A stretch of 6,965 nucleotides of DNA, from the NCBI GenBank assembly GCA_016764035.1, contig JAESSQ010000230.1:1-6965 (forward strand), given 5' to 3'. Positions 5,188-6,965 of the stretch are shown here, in pieces (the stretch's first letter is position 1; every line of letters starts with the position of its first letter). The DNA comes from Gammaproteobacteria bacterium. GTDB lineage: Bacteria > Pseudomonadota > Gammaproteobacteria > SZUA-229. Made by a program: the position numbers and the translations under genes. Below the pieces are notes generated by a model. The model saw nothing but the letters and a program-made list of their open reading frames with translations, was not told the origin of the DNA and made no database searches.

Positions 5188-6255
5188 ATGACAGTTAAGG
5201 CCAAGTTACATATCATTGTTCCAGGACTGTGCGGCCCGCTTGCGGCAACAGATGTGTTGGAAAAAAGTGTTGCATGTAATGCCTGGTTGAAACGTTTATC
5301 ACAGGCCAAAAATTTTAACTCAGCAACAAATCTTCATGATGTTTTAGCATCAATCTTTCATCTGAAATTTAATAATGATTTTCCTGCTACGGCGTTAACC
5401 TTGTTAGCTAAAAATCTTTATCATGAAAATAAACATTACATGTTTGCAGACCCTGTTCATTTACAGGCAGATATGAATCAGGCGGTTTTAACATCAGCTG
5501 AAGATTTAACGATCAACGAAGAAGAATCTAGTCAGCTACTTCAAGCATTAAATAGTCACTTTAAGCAGGATGACCTGGAATACTTTGCGATAGATAATAA
5601 ACAATGGATTGTTGCCAGCAATAACGCCATCGATATAAAAACCACAGCCTTAGTGGACGCTGTTTCTCGAAACATCAATTTTATTTTACCCGAAGGTAAC
5701 GATGCAACGCGATGGCGACAGCTACTTACCGAGGCACAGATGTTACTGCATGCACACGAGGTCAATAGTCATCGTGAAGATTCAGCGCAAGACATTATCA
5801 ATAGCCTGTGGTTTCATGGTTGTGGTGGCTTGCCTGATATCGATGAGCTAGCGTTTAATAATAATAAGATAACAAGTGTTTGCAGTGATCATAGTTTATT
5901 GAAAGGAATCGCCGATCTTGTTGGTAGTGACTATATGCCGTTACCTGTTAATACGAGTGACTACATACAACAGCTACTGGTGTATAAAGCCTTAGCCGGT
6001 AACAACAACAGCCTAAATGTTTTACACTTGTCAGCGATGGAACATTTGGTTAATTACACGGATGTGTCCTTATGGTTGGATAAACTAATAATGCTGCTGG
6101 AGCAGTGGTTATATCCATTAATAACGATGGCAAATAAAAATGATATACAAATTATTTTGTACCCCTGTGCGGGCAAAAAATATTATTTTTCGAAATATGA
6201 TTTTTTAAAAATTTGGCAACAGGCAAAGTTAGAGCAACATGTCAGATGTTATTAA
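5188..6255 (+). CDS. RpfE-type conserved protein of unknown function (phosphoglycerate-mutase-like, COG4255-type)
   Basis: A 355-aa soluble protein with no signal peptide or membrane span. Features recalled from the family annotated as regulatory protein RpfE type / cofactor-independent phosphoglycerate-mutase-like are: N-terminal beta strand LHIIVPGLCGPL (7-18), ADPVHLQAD (87-95), LLQALNSHF, NSLWFHGCGGLP (205-216), and a C-terminal strand followed by YFSKYDFLKIWQQ. In Xanthomonas rpfE lies next to recJ, as here, which supports the call. The biochemical role is not established; despite its name, I see no metal-binding phosphatase motif that would justify calling it an active mutase. It begins 23 bp after rlmB with a weak site (CAGG) before ATG 5188, and its last 17 bp overlap recJ. 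An operon rlmB - this gene - recJ is likely. Confidence 0.7.
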   Translation: MTVKAKLHIIVPGLCGPLAATDVLEKSVACNAWLKRLSQAKNFNSATNLHDVLASIFHLKFNNDFPATALTLLAKNLYHENKHYMFADPVHLQADMNQAVLTSAEDLTINEEESSQLLQALNSHFKQDDLEYFAIDNKQWIVASNNAIDIKTTALVDAVSRNINFILPEGNDATRWRQLLTEAQMLLHAHEVNSHREDSAQDIINSLWFHGCGGLPDIDELAFNNNKITSVCSDHSLLKGIADLVGSDYMPLPVNTSDYIQQLLVYKALAGNNNSLNVLHLSAMEHLVNYTDVSLWLDKLIMLLEQWLYPLITMANKNDIQIILYPCAGKKYYFSKYDFLKIWQQAKLEQHVRCY

Positions 6256-6965
6256 ACCTTCTGTATCGACATCGATGAAATCGTCAGGGCAGAAATCTTT
6301 GATCGTTCGCAAGGATAATAAAATAAGCGACGAGCTACAGGCGAGTAATCTGCATCCGCTGTTAAAAAAAATATACGCTAATCGAGGTGTGACCAAATTA
6401 AAGCAAATTGATTATAGCCTTAAAGATCTACTTGACTATTCTTTGTTGAAATCCATAGATCTTGCTTCCGAGATTGTTACCAAAGCAATCATGCAACAAA
6501 AACGCATAGTAATTGTTGGTGATTTTGATGCAGATGGTGCGACATCGTGTGCCTTGATGATGCGTAGCTTTAAAGCCTTTGGCTTAAACAATGTTAACTA
6601 CCTTGTGCCCAATCGATTTGATTTTGGTTATGGGTTAAGTCCGCAGATTGTTGATGTTGCTGCTGGGCTATCATCTCAATCCAAGCTCGAAACATCATTT
6701 GAGACAAAACCCGATTTAATTATTACCGTTGATAATGGCATTTCAAGTATTGCAGGTGTTGAGCGCGCAAATGAACTTGGCATTCAGGTAGTCATCACCG
6801 ATCATCATTTGGCCGCTGATGAACTGCCACAGGCTGCGGCCATCGTTAATCCAAATCAACCTGAGTGTGAATTTCCGTCAAAAGTTATCGCGGGTGTTGG
6901 CGTAGCTTTTTATGTAATGCTTGCTGTGCGTGCCTGCCTGCGTCGAAAAGGCTGGGTTTACGAGC
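6239..6965 (+). CDS. recJ: Single-stranded-DNA-specific 5'-3' exonuclease RecJ, N-terminal part, 3' truncated by window edge
   Basis: DHH-family metal-dependent exonuclease acting on 5' single-stranded DNA in RecF-pathway recombination, mismatch repair and base excision repair. 242 codons are visible of about 570-580 expected. Motifs: LHPLLKKIYANRGV (residues 38-51), VGDFDADGATS with Asp95, Asp97 and Asp99, YLVPNRFDFGYGLSP, ITVDNGIS with Asp165, TDHH with Asp188, His189 and His190, then FPSKVIAGVGVAFYVMLAVR. These are the metal-binding half of the DHH core. Compared with E. coli RecJ as I recall it, about 12 extra residues (Ser/Lys/Glu-rich) lie before PDLIITVDNG. ATG 6239 overlaps the upstream gene by 17 bp and has a weak GAG upstream; ATG 6275 is a possible alternative, closer to the E. 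coli N-terminus. The ORF has no stop before the window end. Confidence 0.95.
   Translation, partial: MSDVIKPSVSTSMKSSGQKSLIVRKDNKISDELQASNLHPLLKKIYANRGVTKLKQIDYSLKDLLDYSLLKSIDLASEIVTKAIMQQKRIVIVGDFDADGATSCALMMRSFKAFGLNNVNYLVPNRFDFGYGLSPQIVDVAAGLSSQSKLETSFETKPDLIITVDNGISSIAGVERANELGIQVVITDHHLAADELPQAAAIVNPNQPECEFPSKVIAGVGVAFYVMLAVRACLRRKGWVYE

Noticed and set aside
5177..6229. Identical 11-mer ACAGGCAAAGT shortly before the RpfE-type gene (5177-5187) and before recJ (6219-6229)
   Set aside because: The second copy is inside a coding sequence and an 11-nt match is too short to claim a shared control element.
1..6965. CRISPR array, insertion sequence or phage genes
   Set aside because: No spaced repeats, transposase or integrase motifs, or phage structural genes are visible on either strand.

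Overview
The window looks like chromosomal DNA from a gammaproteobacterium of moderate to low G+C. RNase R, RlmB and RecJ all read closely like their enterobacterial counterparts, and the order rnr - rlmB - RpfE-type gene - recJ is a housekeeping layout typical of that class. I cannot name a genus from the sequence alone. Base composition is uneven: part of nanA is clearly G+C-richer than the rnr to recJ block, which is A/T-rich with long A-runs.

Left part (1-1201), sialic acid use. The window opens inside the last two membrane segments of what is probably a sodium:solute symporter. This is followed on the same strand by nanA (N-acetylneuraminate lyase), a transporter-plus-aldolase pair that would import sialic acid and cleave it to N-acetylmannosamine and pyruvate. 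Middle (1202-1776). About 360 bp without a convincing gene hold one 8-bp inverted repeat and a Fur-box-like site. A tRNA-Leu(CAG) gene on the minus strand then has its 3' end facing the nan genes. Its promoter lies back to back with a candidate rnr promoter, with only 1 bp between the two -35 hexamers.

Right part (1777-6965), RNA and DNA housekeeping on the plus strand. It holds rnr (exoribonuclease R), rlmB (23S rRNA Gm2251 methyltransferase), an RpfE-type protein of unknown function, and the 5' part of recJ (5'-3' single-strand exonuclease), which is cut by the window end. The RpfE-type gene and recJ overlap by 17 bp and are probably translated as a pair. The rnr-rlmB gap (262 bp) holds a perfect 28-bp inverted repeat with REP/BIME-like architecture and three 11-bp direct repeats. 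One repeat supplies a plausible -35 box for a nearly leaderless rlmB promoter.

The window is mostly ordinary chromosome and I see no clear new defence or mobile system. The points most worth a second look are: RNase R carrying its lysine-rich low-complexity segment at the N-terminus instead of the C-terminus; the long perfect palindrome; the 11-bp repeats with a nearly leaderless rlmB; a Glu-to-Gln change at the position that in E. coli NanA contacts the sialic acid side chain; and a possible tRNA-linked island boundary next to the nan genes.
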